A DNA stretch of 64,000 nt, taken from positions 4,016,501 through 4,080,500 of the forward strand of contig OX411559.1 in the NCBI GenBank assembly GCA_948146395.1, read 5' to 3'. This stretch comes from Fragum whitleyi. Taxonomy: Eukaryota > Mollusca > Bivalvia > Cardiida > Cardiidae. Under the pieces are notes generated by a model that was not told the origin of the DNA, did no database searches, and worked only from the letters and a program-made list of their open reading frames with translations. A program made the translations under genes and the position numbers. Positions 43,971 to 54,227 of this stretch are shown here, one piece after another. Numbering within the stretch: position 1 is the first letter of the stretch; each line of letters begins with the position of its first letter.

Positions 43971-44214
43971 CCGTCACGCGAAAAGGGACCATCCGGGAAT
44001 TCTACAAAATGAATTATTGAAAAAGAGATTTGATCCAGCATAGGTCAACCAGAAGACATATTTCAAAAAATCTTTCACTGGAAGGAAGATTGATCATTCT
44101 AGATTCAGGAAATAAGCACATTGCAAAAAGTTTCTACCCTAGTCAGTCTGCGCAATCCGCGCAGTCTGACTAGGGTCGACACTTTACGCACTATCCAGAT
44201 GACGGGTCATATAT
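43971..44214 (+). mobile_element. Family III foldback element, complete copy
   Basis: Left TAACCCGTCACGCGAAAAGGG, right GATGACGGGTCATATATA, giving inverted GACCCGTCA-type ends set in TA-rich flanks. Internal hairpin at 44131-44200 (ACCCTAGTCAGTCTGCGCA and inverse). The right flank is an (AT)n run. Confidence 0.75.
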
Positions 44215-44334
44215 ATATATATATATATATGTAGGTGTATTTTAAATGGCAATTCGCAGAGATTGTCACTGACATTAGTCCTCCTGCATAAAAACTGTTA
44301 ATTAAAGGGAGGACTGGTTATGTTTATCACATCG

Positions 44335-44485
44335 CAAAAATGGATCTCATCTCGATCAAATTATTCAAAATCACTCGCTCAGCGCCCCATTCATTCATTC
44401 CAAACATTCACCCAAACCACTAAAACACGATCCGAATTTGATCTAATTCGCTTCGAAATCGATCAATATCGCATTATTTTATTGG
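44335..44485 (+). repeat. Family IV repeat
   Basis: AAATCACTCGCTCAGCGCCCC and CATTCACCCAAACCACTAAAA as at 14100. Confidence 0.55.
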
Positions 44486-44924
44486 TCAGTATTCATTATT
44501 AAGCGTATTCAGTGACTGATTTGTGCGGGAAAATAAAAATATCAGTATGCAGATTTATTAAAGAAAGATAAAAAAAAATACATATATAAATTGGTGATAA
44601 TGATTTACAACCCCTGAAATCATTAAAAGCTAGCTCATCACAATCGTTCCGTTAATTCAATGGATGAAGAGATTACTTGTTCATTTCATTGAAGTTTGAA
44701 GCTAAAAAACATACTCACAATGTACATGTATGTATACGCGAAGGAGAACCATATTGGATAAAAGAAAAGTTGGATAAACACATGTCATTTCTTCTTTATC
44801 CGAATTTATTTCCTTAACGTAGACAAGTTGGTGTTTGTAAAACATTTATGCCCCCCCCCCCCAAATCAAAAGTAGGTCAATGATTTATTCTTTGTCAATC
44901 AACAAAGGGCAATAATTCACAAAA

Positions 44925-45560
44925 TATGAACGAGTAGAGTTACGGTTCTTGTGCAGTGCACTTGTCCCAATGAGATCAATCAACCTGTGAAGTTTCATAA
45001 TTCCAGTTTTCTTTCTTTAAGAGTGTTGCCCCGCACAAAAAAAAACGGTATACTGACGTACGGAACGACAGACAAGTGCAAAGCAATTAACCCCTTTTCT
45101 TCGCAGAGAGGCATAAATATAGATTGTGTGGAAGACTCGTTATTTTCAGCAAAGACATGTAAGAGACTGGACAAATAACTCCTGCAGCCTGGTGTCAAAA
45201 AGTCGTCGGTGTCAAACATTGGACTTCTTATAGCCTCTATGTTCAATGAAACATAAATAATCATCTATTAACAAAATTATACCCGAACGTTCAGATATAC
45301 ATGTAATAACTAGCAGGATATCCGAGAAAATGCGTTAATACAGCATAAAGATTGTTATCATGAATTGGTGCCAATTTATCACAAGGTGGCAAATTATCAC
45401 AAGATACGCTCGTTACACTGCTATTCTATGTCCAAGTATGGTAATCGAACAAAAGGAAATAACCATATAATAAATCTAGGCAGAGTTGCGGTTCTTGAGC
45501 ACTGCACTACGTAATCATGGGCGAAACATAACTGCCAAGTTTCAAGTCAACCTGATATAA
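44925..45560 (+). repeat. Two copies of the 'TTCTTGTGCAGTGCACTTG' repeat
   Basis: At about 44940 and 45485, similar to 6140-6240. Otherwise unrecognised sequence, including a C10 run near 44853. Confidence 0.5.
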
Positions 45561-47149
45561 GGTCACACATATAACGTCCCGTTTTTTGACGGGCTTTTAA
45601 AAAACCCTCTCTGAGAATACTTATCTATTTAATAACAAGCGATTAATCGCAATGAATGACATGTGCCCGTACGTAAAACAGTTCTTTATATGTACCGAGT
45701 AAAGTCTCAGATCAGCCCGTGTAGCGGCACAGTCTGACCAGATTCTTCTTTTCGGACTTAACTCATAGCTGCTAACTCAGTGTTTAAGTAATATCTTAAA
45801 AAACAATAAGAAGTTTTCCTGATTGCTTAGTAGGCCTAAAGACATTTGTATTTGACGGAAATATAACGAATGTCTTTAATATGTTTCAATTGTTGGAAGT
45901 ATATTATCTTGATTTCGACCGGCTTAACAATAAGATTTGAGCCTGTATGTTACATTTCCAACAATTTCAATGTGCGAAAAAGAAATACCCTGGCCAGTCT
46001 GTGCATCCGTCTTTACTGTGTAATTTGTAGATAAAGTCTTAAAGTGCCTTTAGATAGTCAGGTTATAGACCTGCAATTTCAAGTGAGTGATCAAAGATCA
46101 ATTTTACATAGAAAATGATAGGAGATAACGGTTTCTCGTACCTCATTCTTTCTTGCGGAACTATATCTCATAAATGCACAATGTTATTGTCCAAGCTGCT
46201 CAATGTTTCCGCTTTATGAACATGTGAAATTGTTGGAATGTCACGCACTGGCTCATTTACTGCATAAAATGCACGGGTTTTTAGTCTAAATAGGCAAACG
46301 TTAACGACCATACCCCGGGCCCGGCCCTTTTTTACTTAAATATCCTTGGGCTGGGCCTATACTGTATCTGTCTTTTTGTTAAACATTAATATAGAGCATA
46401 AATGGAAACGTCGATCCTATTCCCGTGTTTATTTTTATGACGTCATAACTTTACCAAGCAACGTCGGTATAAACAAAAGTGACGGCGCAATGCATAAAGC
46501 AATTCCTTGACACATTGTTGGGTTTGGGGCTAGATTTAAAACGTTCTTTTGGATAACATTGCACTTCCTGTTTGAATTAATACTAAAGTCTCTTTTCGTG
46601 CAATTAAAGCGTCAATTCACGTTTTTTAGGCGTTAACATTTCCCCAAAAAATTGTATCGCTGGGCATTTTATTGGCGTAATCGTTTGTCTCAATGTACAC
46701 GAAAAGAGCGTAATTCTATGAAGTGGTTTAAAATATTGTCTTTTAAAATGACTTATAATATTGATGTATGGACTCTTACAATATTTGATATTTTACATAA
46801 AGTTGAAATATAAAAATAGTTTCCAACATTGTGTTAAAAATTCGTTTATGTATAAATTTGAAACACATCTATATCTGATTAAGGGATTTATAAATGTCTC
46901 CTAGGCAAATTAAAGACAGGGTTTTTTGCGACGTTTTAAAAAACTCAGCTACGCTATTTGATGTGATTTTTCAAACAGAAATACGGATTTTTTAACAGAA
47001 AAAATGACACGCACATAAAGTTTGACAAAAAAGTATCCAAATCAAATACGTGTAAATGCTTCGAAGACTGTCGAATTTCGGTTGTACCTAACATTTCCGT
47101 GTTTTTATGTTATTTTGTTGCAATATAAAAGATATTATTTTAGAGATGA
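45561..47149. other. No gene; contains a family IX copy and an ~85-bp dispersed repeat
   Basis: 46070-46155 (TTTCAAGTGAGTGATCAAAG...AACGGTTTCTCG...CATTCTTTCTTGCGG) is matched in direct orientation by 53027-53113. About 46200-46720 is the inverse of the family IX repeat at 31440. Confidence 0.5.
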
Positions 47150-47410
47150 AGAGAGTATTTGTTTATTTTATGAAGGTATAAAACTAAAAGCCAAATCATA
47201 CTGTATGAACACGCGAAGCGAATTCATACAGTGTGATTAGGCTTTCAGTTTCATGAAGCAAACATGTCAGATTAATCTTCTTAGATTTTTTTTTTACAGG
47301 ACTACTTTTTTGCGGAACCTTACAAAACATCTGTGTACTCAAAAATTGTTTTCATTGAAAAATAAAACAAATTTTTCATCCAATCAGATTGCACGAAAAT
47401 TCGTGGAATA
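47150..47410. mobile_element. 'AAACCTAATCACAC' foldback repeat copy
   Basis: TATAAAACTAAAAGCCAAATC and the inverse GTGATTAGGCTTTCAGTTTCAT around ACACGCGAAGCGAATT. Continues CCTTACAAAACATCTGTGTAC and CATCCAATCAGATTGCACG. Confidence 0.72.
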
Positions 47411-47873
47411 ATCTGAAATTGAATTATAGATACACACAAAAACTACAGCGTGAATTTATATATTTTGAAAAAAATCAGGATGGTTGAGGCTTGATATTGA
47501 ATAAACGTTGGAGCGATTTTGAATAAATTTAAGGAAATAAAATACTTTATCGATAATCCTGTCCAATTTGGACTTAAGAAGCATTATTATAATATGACCG
47601 ACGTCGCAGGGGTGAAATAATCCCGTTGAATATTTTTGATATTACACGGGTGTTATTACGCTAGTGGTATAACTATGCAAATGAGCTCAGAGCGAATAGC
47701 AACGCTATATTGTTATCACGAAAATGACGTCATAATCTATGTTTTGTGACGTCATTTTGAAACGGCGTTATAAGTTTCGCGGAACATTGAAACGTTGTAT
47801 TTCAAGAATTTTGACGATTTTTCGCTAAAATTCGGGTCATATTATAAACAGAATATAAAATTTGTGCTCATAA

Positions 47874-47975
47874 AATACTGAATTTATTAAACTCGTCATC
47901 TAAAACAGATAAAAACTCGGCGCAGCCTCGTTTTTATCTGTTTATAGATGACTCGTTTAATAAATTCAGTATTCA
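47874..47975. repeat. ~100-bp palindrome
   Basis: AATACTGAATTTATTAAACTC...AACAGATAAAAACTCGG and its inverse around GCGCAGC. A partial copy lies near 39483-39560 (AATAGAGGATATTGAACGAG; AACAGGTAAAAACGAGG). Confidence 0.82.
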
Positions 47976-48119
47976 ATGACCACTCATTCAATATCCTCTA
48001 TTTTCCTACCTCCCTTTAACAAAAATATGCATAAAAGTTCTATAATTAGGTTTCTGTGTCTTCACGAGACAAATAGCGGCCTTAAAATTCATGCATGTCA
48101 TGTTGTTACATTTATTGAT

Positions 48120-48250
48120 TTTTTTAGTAATTTTGGACCGTAATTGAATGCTTTGAGTGAGTATTTGAAATGAATGCAACAATGAATGAGTGATTTGTAA
48201 TGGTTTCGATCAGATTGAGTGTCAATTTCACAATATTTTTAAACTGTACA
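48120..48250 (-). repeat. Family IV repeat fragment
   Basis: TTTGAGTGAGTATTTGAAATG and GAATGAGTGATTTGTAATGG, inverse of 14100. Confidence 0.5.
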
Positions 48251-48429
48251 TGGTTTATGTTCTCATTACGCTCAAAGTACTACATCGACGTAATAAACAT
48301 CGAAATTATGAAGCCAAAACATTCCACTAGTAACCTATAGGAAACGATAATATCCCTGAAACAGGATTCTTGTCGATTTCAATATTTTTCATATAGGGGG
48401 TTGGAATTGCTTAAACTGTTCTGGCTTAA

Positions 48430-48543
48430 AAAGGCAACTAAGAAGGTAAAGACTAGGATCAGACTGCATATTTATGCAGGCTGATCTTTGTCTATGTATC
48501 CTGTCAAACAAGAGTATGCCGCGTTCAACATTACGATAGTTAA
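48430..48543 (-). mobile_element. Family I MITE remnant abutting the gene 2 stop codon
   Basis: On the minus strand it starts TTAACTATCGTAATGTTGAAC and continues with GACAGGATACATAGACAAAG and ATCAGCCTGC, matching the family I left half. Its edge TTAA (48543-48540) contains the TAA stop of the sulfotransferase exon. Confidence 0.6.
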
Positions 48544-49624
48544 AATGGTGGATTGTCATTGTAATCAAACAGCTCGAAATCAGGTCCATAAACGTCTTTT
48601 ATATCATCAATTGTTTCTTTCTTCACATTCTTATAGGCGGAGACTAATGCTTTCCTTCGTTGCGATCTACTTGTTTTCGACGCTATCGGGTATTTTTTAA
48701 TAGTGTCTAGGATGACATCACTTAATCTAGTATAATTCGCAAAATCATCCTTGTTTTTAAAAGCATGGACTGGAAATTCAATGTTTACATCTATAAAGCC
48801 CTGAATTTGAAAAGAAGTCCATAACCTTTTCGCAACACCAACCATCCCAATACAACGTTGAACATCTTTTTGTTTTTCTATTTTGCGATAAAGTGTATCG
48901 ACGATTCCCGGAATTGTAGCCTCGGCCCGGTGGTCATGTAGAATATCTGTAACACTTTTGTATTTCGACGGTTCTATGTTGATATCTTTAAGAACATAGT
49001 CTACGTCATTAGAAAATGTTTCTTGTTTTATAATTCTGTAAGGTCTGATATCACACGGTGAACATAGTGAGAATATCGGAGCCCAATGACTGTCTAGAAG
49101 TTTGTTAGATTTGGCCTTTCTAACAATGAACGTCAGAAACTGGTCAAACGAAACATTGAAATTGTCACAATTCGTCATATTATTCTGTGTTCCAATGTGC
49201 TTCCTGAGGATGGACTTATTACTTAGATATATTTTATCAATATATCCCGAGTAAAGTCTCGAATAGGGGTCACGTGTCACGAGAAGTGCGCGAGAGTTAA
49301 GAGCTTGGCGTCTTGAGCTTGGAGCCAATGTTTTATGACTGTGTATGGCTAAACGTGGCATGTGAAGCATTGTATCCACGGAGCGGTTGTTGAGTATTAG
49401 AAAAACCTCGGTCCAAAATGTACTGCCTATTTTTGGCACTTTGCAATAAGAGAAGTTGTATGCTTTTGAATAATAATGCGTGCTTGGTTGTCTACGTGTG
49501 TAGGTACTGTGTGTAATCCACTTATTGTCCGCGCATGCGTCTTGTAGATGTTGGTTTCTTGCCTTTTGTATAGACATATAATTAGATCGACCATGAATGT
49601 CCCACTGGAAAGGTTCCTTCATTA
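48540..49624 (-). CDS. Carbohydrate sulfotransferase gene 2, exon 2 (catalytic exon)
   Basis: Paralogue of the exon at 36874-37970, with the same predicted PAPS-dependent glycan sulfation in the Golgi. The exon runs from acceptor ATATTTCAG (AG at 49626-49625) to TAA at 48540. With exon 1 (50926-50812) it makes 399 aa. In that numbering the 5'-phosphosulfate loop KVPKIGSTFW is at 100-109 (Ser replaces the Cys of gene 1) and RDPYSRLYSGY is at 156-166. D-x-HW-x-P...LC-x2-C is at about 216-229, ET at 240-241, and YGPDFELFDY lies near the C-terminus. Both paralogues end in NDNPP plus one residue and their exon 2 starts in the same phase. An in-frame ATG opens exon 2 directly, so a protein starting there would lack a membrane anchor. 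The spliced model is preferred. Confidence 0.92.
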
Positions 49625-50156
49625 CTGAAATATAACCAGGTCAAACTTACATAATTATATTTTCTTACAACAACTAAGTGTACCAACAAGCAATAATGCC
49701 ACGGTTTTAGCCACCCACAGACAGCATATAATAGTTTACTTTTTCGAGTTATCATCATCATATGTGAATAGATCTGCACATATTTCTTTCTTCAAAATTC
49801 TTGGTATTTTAGAATTCATATCTTAGACCTGCTTCTAAAGCTCTAGACTGGATTCCTGCCCCAGACGGGGCACCCAGTTTACTGAGGCTCGTGAGAATCG
49901 TGCCAACTTTTATGCAACCCTGATATTTTGTAAGTCATTTGTACGCCAACTATGGGTGAACGAATAGAAATGACCCGTTCTCCAGGAAAATCTACCTAAA
50001 CGAAAAATAAAATTTACATGATTTAAACTTGTATTCTTTAAAAATGCAATTTTGATATTTGTAAAATAAAGAAAATATGTTGTTTCCAAACAAGGAATAA
50101 ATGTCTAGACCTGGTTCTGTTACTGTTTACAATCAGAATCTTTTTTTTCTTTTTAG

Positions 50157-50230
50157 CAAGCCAAGGTTCTAACTTCGCTTTGTTCCTTTCATTCGTAAGG
50201 AACAAAGCAAAGTTAGCATCTTTGGTTTGC
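50157..50230. repeat. Palindrome in the gene 2 intron
   Basis: GCAAGCCAAGGTTCTAACTT...TTGTTCCTT pairs with AAGGAACAAAGCAAAGTTAG...TTTGGTTTGC, ~33-bp arms around TCATTCGT. Confidence 0.82.
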
Positions 50231-50340
50231 CAAATTATTAGAACATTTCAATAAATTATTTTTCCCCATTGGTTTTCTTTAAAATTCTTCGTAAAGCCAG
50301 GTTCTATGTAATAGGTATTTGTACTGCCTTGCCGTACAAG

Positions 50341-50600
50341 CTAGATTTTATAGCGACATGGAAGAGCACTCTCTTTGAGAGAGAGGTCCCTGGTTCGAAT
50401 TCCGACGGAGTCGAAAATTTATTTACGGGTTCCATACATATGTAAATTTAGATAGGGGTCCCTTATTAGTATCTGGAAAGATCCTCATAATATGAAGAAG
50501 TGATTCTCGAAGGAGCCCATTTAAAATTAGTAATGTCAAACCCTGAGACTACTTGTTGGCTCAGATGAGATGTTGTAGTTGAACAGGTGAGAAAGTCAAA
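50341..50600 (+). mobile_element. Old tRNA-related SINE-like element
   Basis: TAGCGACATGGAAGAGCACTC and CCTGGTTCGAATTCCGACGG look like decayed A and B boxes. The body does not match SINE family S. A short AGCAGCTGGAGACTTGGAAA match to that family follows at about 50665. Confidence 0.5.
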
Positions 50601-50811
50601 GCTAGATCATTCAGGCTGTCAGTCGCCGCTATTTAACTGAGCCATTTCTGAAAATTATTATGGATAGCAGCTGGAGACTTGGAAAAGATGTAATGGGTGT
50701 TAGAAATAGTAAAGCAGTATATATCGTAAGGTATGGCAGTGCCCGTATTGTCCACGAATTCTACTTGGTGGAATCGCCGATTGAAAAAGAGAACTTCGTA
50801 TTATTACTTAC

Positions 50812-50926
50812 CAGAGACGTTTTCGTATATGTTGTGATATAGTCTGGAATAATAGTAGGTAAAGGTCGCCAACAAAAGTAACAGCAATGACGTCACTCGA
50901 ACGGCGCGTGCTATAGACATCGTCAT
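50812..50926 (-). CDS. Carbohydrate sulfotransferase gene 2, exon 1 (start and membrane anchor)
   Basis: ATG at 50926 (a second in-frame ATG at 50920). 38 codons plus one base, ending at consensus donor G|GTAAGT. It encodes a short basic tail (SIARAVRV), a strong hydrophobic anchor at about residues 12-26 (SLLLLLLATFTYYY) and a short stem with an NVS sequon. The leftover base joins the two leading bases of exon 2 to restore the frame, the same phase as in gene 1. Sequence similarity to exon 1 of gene 1 is low outside the topology. The support is positional, splice-site and topological. Confidence 0.8.
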
Positions 50927-51227
50927 ATTATATGGTTTGTGTTTATTCAAGGACGTCATGTTGTCTTTGCCATCTGCAACAATTAATAGTTTATTTATTA
51001 TTTTTGTTTATCAAAACAGGGTTTATTAGTGGCTTAAAAAACAGTTTTATACCCCCAACGAAAGCAATTTCAGTACGAAGCTATTTTTTTTATTTTTTTA
51101 CACATAGATGTTCAATCAAAACGTAGTCAATAAAGCATTATACATGTATACCTATTTGCATTTGCGATATATCTTGTTGTTGTTTTTTGTTTTTTTTTTG
51201 TTGTTGTTTTTTTTTTTCGATTTTTAG

Positions 51228-51710
51228 CTCACCAGAGCACAACGTGCTCAAGAGAAGCTGTAATGGTTACTCAGAGGACATCCTTTGATGTACGTCGTAA
51301 GTAGTGCGTCGACAACTGTTTGTTTAAACATATTCTCCTCAGTAACCAATGGGTGGACCAAACTTTACAGAAATGTTGGTAGATTTTGATTGATTCCAAA
51401 ATATGGGCGTGGCAGGGCGATGCAGTTTTTGACCCAGAACTCTTTAAACATCTTCTCCTCGGTAACTAATCGGGTTTTCAACCAAATGTAGTAGAATTGT
51501 TCCTTAAGAGACCCCTCTCAAATCATGTACTTGAAATTCTGATTGACAATTAATAGACACGAAACGAATGGGGCGGTTTTTTAGTTTTATATTTCACATC
51601 TTCTCCTCAGTAATCGCTGGAGGAATTTCGACCAAACTTAGCAGAATGTTCTTTGGGTGACTACTCTCAGAAATAATCAGACCCGTATAATTTCTATCAT
51701 TTCAGTGAAA
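51228..51710 (+). repeat. Family VII repeat (AGCTCACC start)
   Basis: TTTTAGCTCACCAGAGCACAA, ATCTTCTCCTCGGTAACTAAT, TATGGGCGTGGCAGGG and repeated sub-units with CCAAACTT(A/T)(A/G)CAGAA. Confidence 0.65.
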
Positions 51711-51905
51711 TCGCCATATTACTGTAGCCATTTTTATTTTGAGTGTAGTTCTTGATCTTATCATTTAGAGATATTGAAGCGTTTTTGAATGATTTGACTT
51801 AGTGGTTGGAATGAATGAATGGTGCGCTCAGTGAGCGATTTTGAATAGTTTTGATTGAGATGAAAGTCAATTTCATGATGTAACTAACTATATCAGGTAG
51901 GGATG
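51670..51905 (-). repeat. Family IV repeat
   Basis: GGTTGGAATGAATGAATGGTG and CTCAGTGAGCGATTTTGAAT, inverse of 14100. CAGTGAAATCGCCATATT is shared with 43255. Confidence 0.6.
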
Positions 51906-51944
51906 CACTGTTGCTGAATCGATTCATACGAAAATTATTTAATT

Positions 51945-52290
51945 AAGTTGATTTCATCAGATTTTGCGCATTCTGATTGGCCGAAAAAGCCTTATTTTGC
52001 AGACTTCCGCAAAAAGTAATCCCTTTAAAAAACTACTCCATTGTTAACAAATATTTTCATTTTCAACTTATTAATTATGAGATATGAAGAAAAGATAATT
52101 TGTTGATTTCATGGAGGTGTGAAACTAAAAACCTAATCACACTTATGCATGAATCCGCTTCGCGTATTCACAAAGTGTGATTAGGTTTTTAGTTCCATGC
52201 CTCGATACAATCAACAAATAATCCCTTCATCTCTTAAATGTTATAATGTTTTTTTTTTTACTTCATACCTCAATGAAGAAATAATATTCC
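51945..52290. mobile_element. 'AAACCTAATCACAC' foldback repeat, best copy
   Basis: GAAACTAAAAACCTAATCACAC and the inverse GTGTGATTAGGTTTTTAGTT around ATCCGCTTCGCGTATTC. Preceded by CATTCTGATTGGCCGAAAAAG and CTTCCGCAAAAAGTA, which also occur around other copies. Confidence 0.78.
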
Positions 52291-53429
52291 GTAAATTTCT
52301 CATTATTTGACATCATCAACATGTAACAAAGTAAGCTTAAAAATATTTATAATCGAGCGCTAACGTGTAAAAATTGCGCATTTAGCACGCAGTGATGGAT
52401 TAAGAGGGGGTTCGCGGTTGTTTCCGGGGGGGGGGGGGTCATTTTCGTGCTGAATTATAATCAACCCTTCTCGTGTTCACAACATATTCCTATTGTGAAC
52501 ACATTTTTGTAGACAGTATAGACTAAGATCTGCCTGCAATATGGTTGTGCAGTCTGATGTTAGCATGCACTGCCTGCCTTCGTTTTGATCTGTGTGGAAA
52601 AATTTGTAGACAGAATCGTCGATATGTCAAAAGATAGGAAAATTAAATTCGACAGAATAAGGTTTTTTTTTTTTTTTGTAAAACTAGGAAAACGAATCTC
52701 ATTTTTTGTAAGTTCAAACCCCTTACAAAAATGTTGGATCCGCCGTTGGCACAGATTTACTTCGGACAAAAGTTGCACTTTTTAATCTAATTTTACTTCG
52801 GCACATATGATGTAACATACGGAAAACGACAATCCGATTTTTTTTTTTTCATCTTGTTGTTGAAATCACATAATCACGACGCCATATTTTCTTCTTCTTC
52901 TTTTCCAAATATTTATCCTTTCTTCCCGCTGTTATGCTCAGCGCAGTATTCAAGTTTTTGTATTATCGCTTTTCACAGAAATTGTTACCTGGTTGTTGAA
53001 TTCACATGATCTCGCCACAACAGACCAGCAATTTCAAGTGAGTGATCAAAGACCAATTTTAAATTGAAAATAAAGGAGATAACGGTTTCTCGAACCTCAT
53101 TCTTTCTTGCGGACCTTTAAATGCTTGTTTTCTCGCTGGTTTACGCTTTCTTTTCCATTGTCGATCTAACCATTTCTAAAATTCGTATTTTCTCGCCTCG
53201 TCGTAATTATAGTCTGGATGTGAATTCACACTATCCCACCGTTCAAGTCTTACGTTTTCATTGGTTTACTCAAGCCTTACAGACTGTAACGGTATGAAAA
53301 AAAAAAAGTGACACTGACACTTATTTCCACCAAAACCATTCAAAATCATTCGCTCAGTAGTCAAATCATTCTTTCCAAACACTCACTTGCTCAAATCATG
53401 CAATGGTTTTGATGGCCGATGTTGAATTT
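52291..53429. other. No gene; MITE I fragment, G12 run and the ~85-bp dispersed repeat
   Basis: A 12-nt G run lies near 52426. A family I fragment (AATCAACCCTTCTCGTG... GCCTGCAATATGGTTGTGCAG) is at about 52460-52555. 53027-53113 matches 46070-46155. 53330-53410 is a family IV fragment. Confidence 0.5.
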
Positions 53430-53657
53430 TAACCCTTTCCTGTTTTTCAAAATTTTGGACCTGTCCAATTTCAAAGGTTTTGCAGACGAAAATTTAAAGT
53501 AGATTTAATTTGAAAAATAACCATTCAGTAGGGTAGAAAATGGTGTGGAAAAAGAAGAAATTGCTTGTCAGAAGCAATTTCTTCTTTTTTCGCAATGTTT
53601 TCTCAATCATAAAATCACAGGCACGTAAAAAGCAGGGATTAAACAGCAAAGGGTTAA
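53429..53657 (-). mobile_element. TTAA-flanked hairpin MITE, family II, copy 6
   Basis: TTAACCCTTTCCTG to CAGCAAAGGGTTAA with the central AAGAAGAAATTGCTTG / AGAAGCAATTTCTTCTT hairpin. Confidence 0.9.
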
Positions 53658-53699
53658 GGTAGTGGTTCCGTAATAGCTTCACAACGTCTCCGGAGTAAT

Positions 53700-53815
53700 G
53701 AAATTTAACAGTGTTAACCTAGGTTTCCTAATGATTTTCATTAGGAAACCTCGGTCCACATTGTGAAAGATCATGGGCTCCGAAATGTTGCGGAACTTTT
53801 ACGGTTCCACTACCT
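53700..53815. repeat. Hairpin with ACCTAGGTTTCCTAATGA arms
   Basis: TTTCCTAATGATTTTCATTAGGAAA is perfectly self-complementary at 53726-53750. It continues outward imperfectly (GTTAACCTAGG / CCTCGGTCCAC). Similar text lies near 11840 (ACCGAGGTTTCCTAATGA) and 61720 (TAAGAAACCTCGGT). Confidence 0.65.
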
Positions 53816-54080
53816 TAAGCGTTTGATTCGAACGTGAAGACACAAAATCAGGAAAAAATGGACGAATTTAGCAATATTGGTTTACCACCCTTTAATTTCA
53901 GTCAAAACTCGTTCTTCTAGTCCATTCAATTTCATTCCGAAAGATTCCAAAATTATGCACTTAGCCAATTTCACGATTTTGTTAGCTTTATGACCCCTTT
54001 TTTCTAGTTACCAAACCTTTTCTTTCTGACAGCCATTCTCAAAACTTCTCTTAATTTTACTCTAGCAACGTTATAGGGAT

Positions 54081-54227
54081 GAGCGTTTTTTTCATTTCGT
54101 TTATTGTTGTATAAAGTGCAATTGCTTTAGCACATTGCATATAACGCCGTAGGCGTTATGTTTAAGACATGTGCTAAGGCAATTGCACTTTATACCCCAA
54201 TAAACGCAGTGAAAAAGACACTCGAGT
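54081..54227. repeat. ~147-bp palindrome
   Basis: GTATAAAGTGCAATTGC...AGCACAT...ATAACGCC pairs with GGCGTTAT...GTGCTAAGGCAATTGCAC...TATAC around GTA. Outer arms GAGCG-TTTTTTTCAT and AGTGAAAAAGACACTC extend it. Confidence 0.85.

Larger units (their letters stand above)
49625..50811 (-). other. Intron of sulfotransferase gene 2 (1,187 bp, phase 1)
   Basis: Donor G|GTAAGT at 50811, acceptor TTTCAG|TA at 49625. Contains a 74-bp palindrome (50157-50230) and an old SINE-like segment (50341-50600). Confidence 0.8.

Noticed and set aside
48540..49622. Single-exon, cytosolic sulfotransferase starting at the exon 2 ATG
   Set aside because: A clean acceptor lies two bases upstream and the paralogue has no ATG there; an anchor exon with matching phase exists at 50926-50812.
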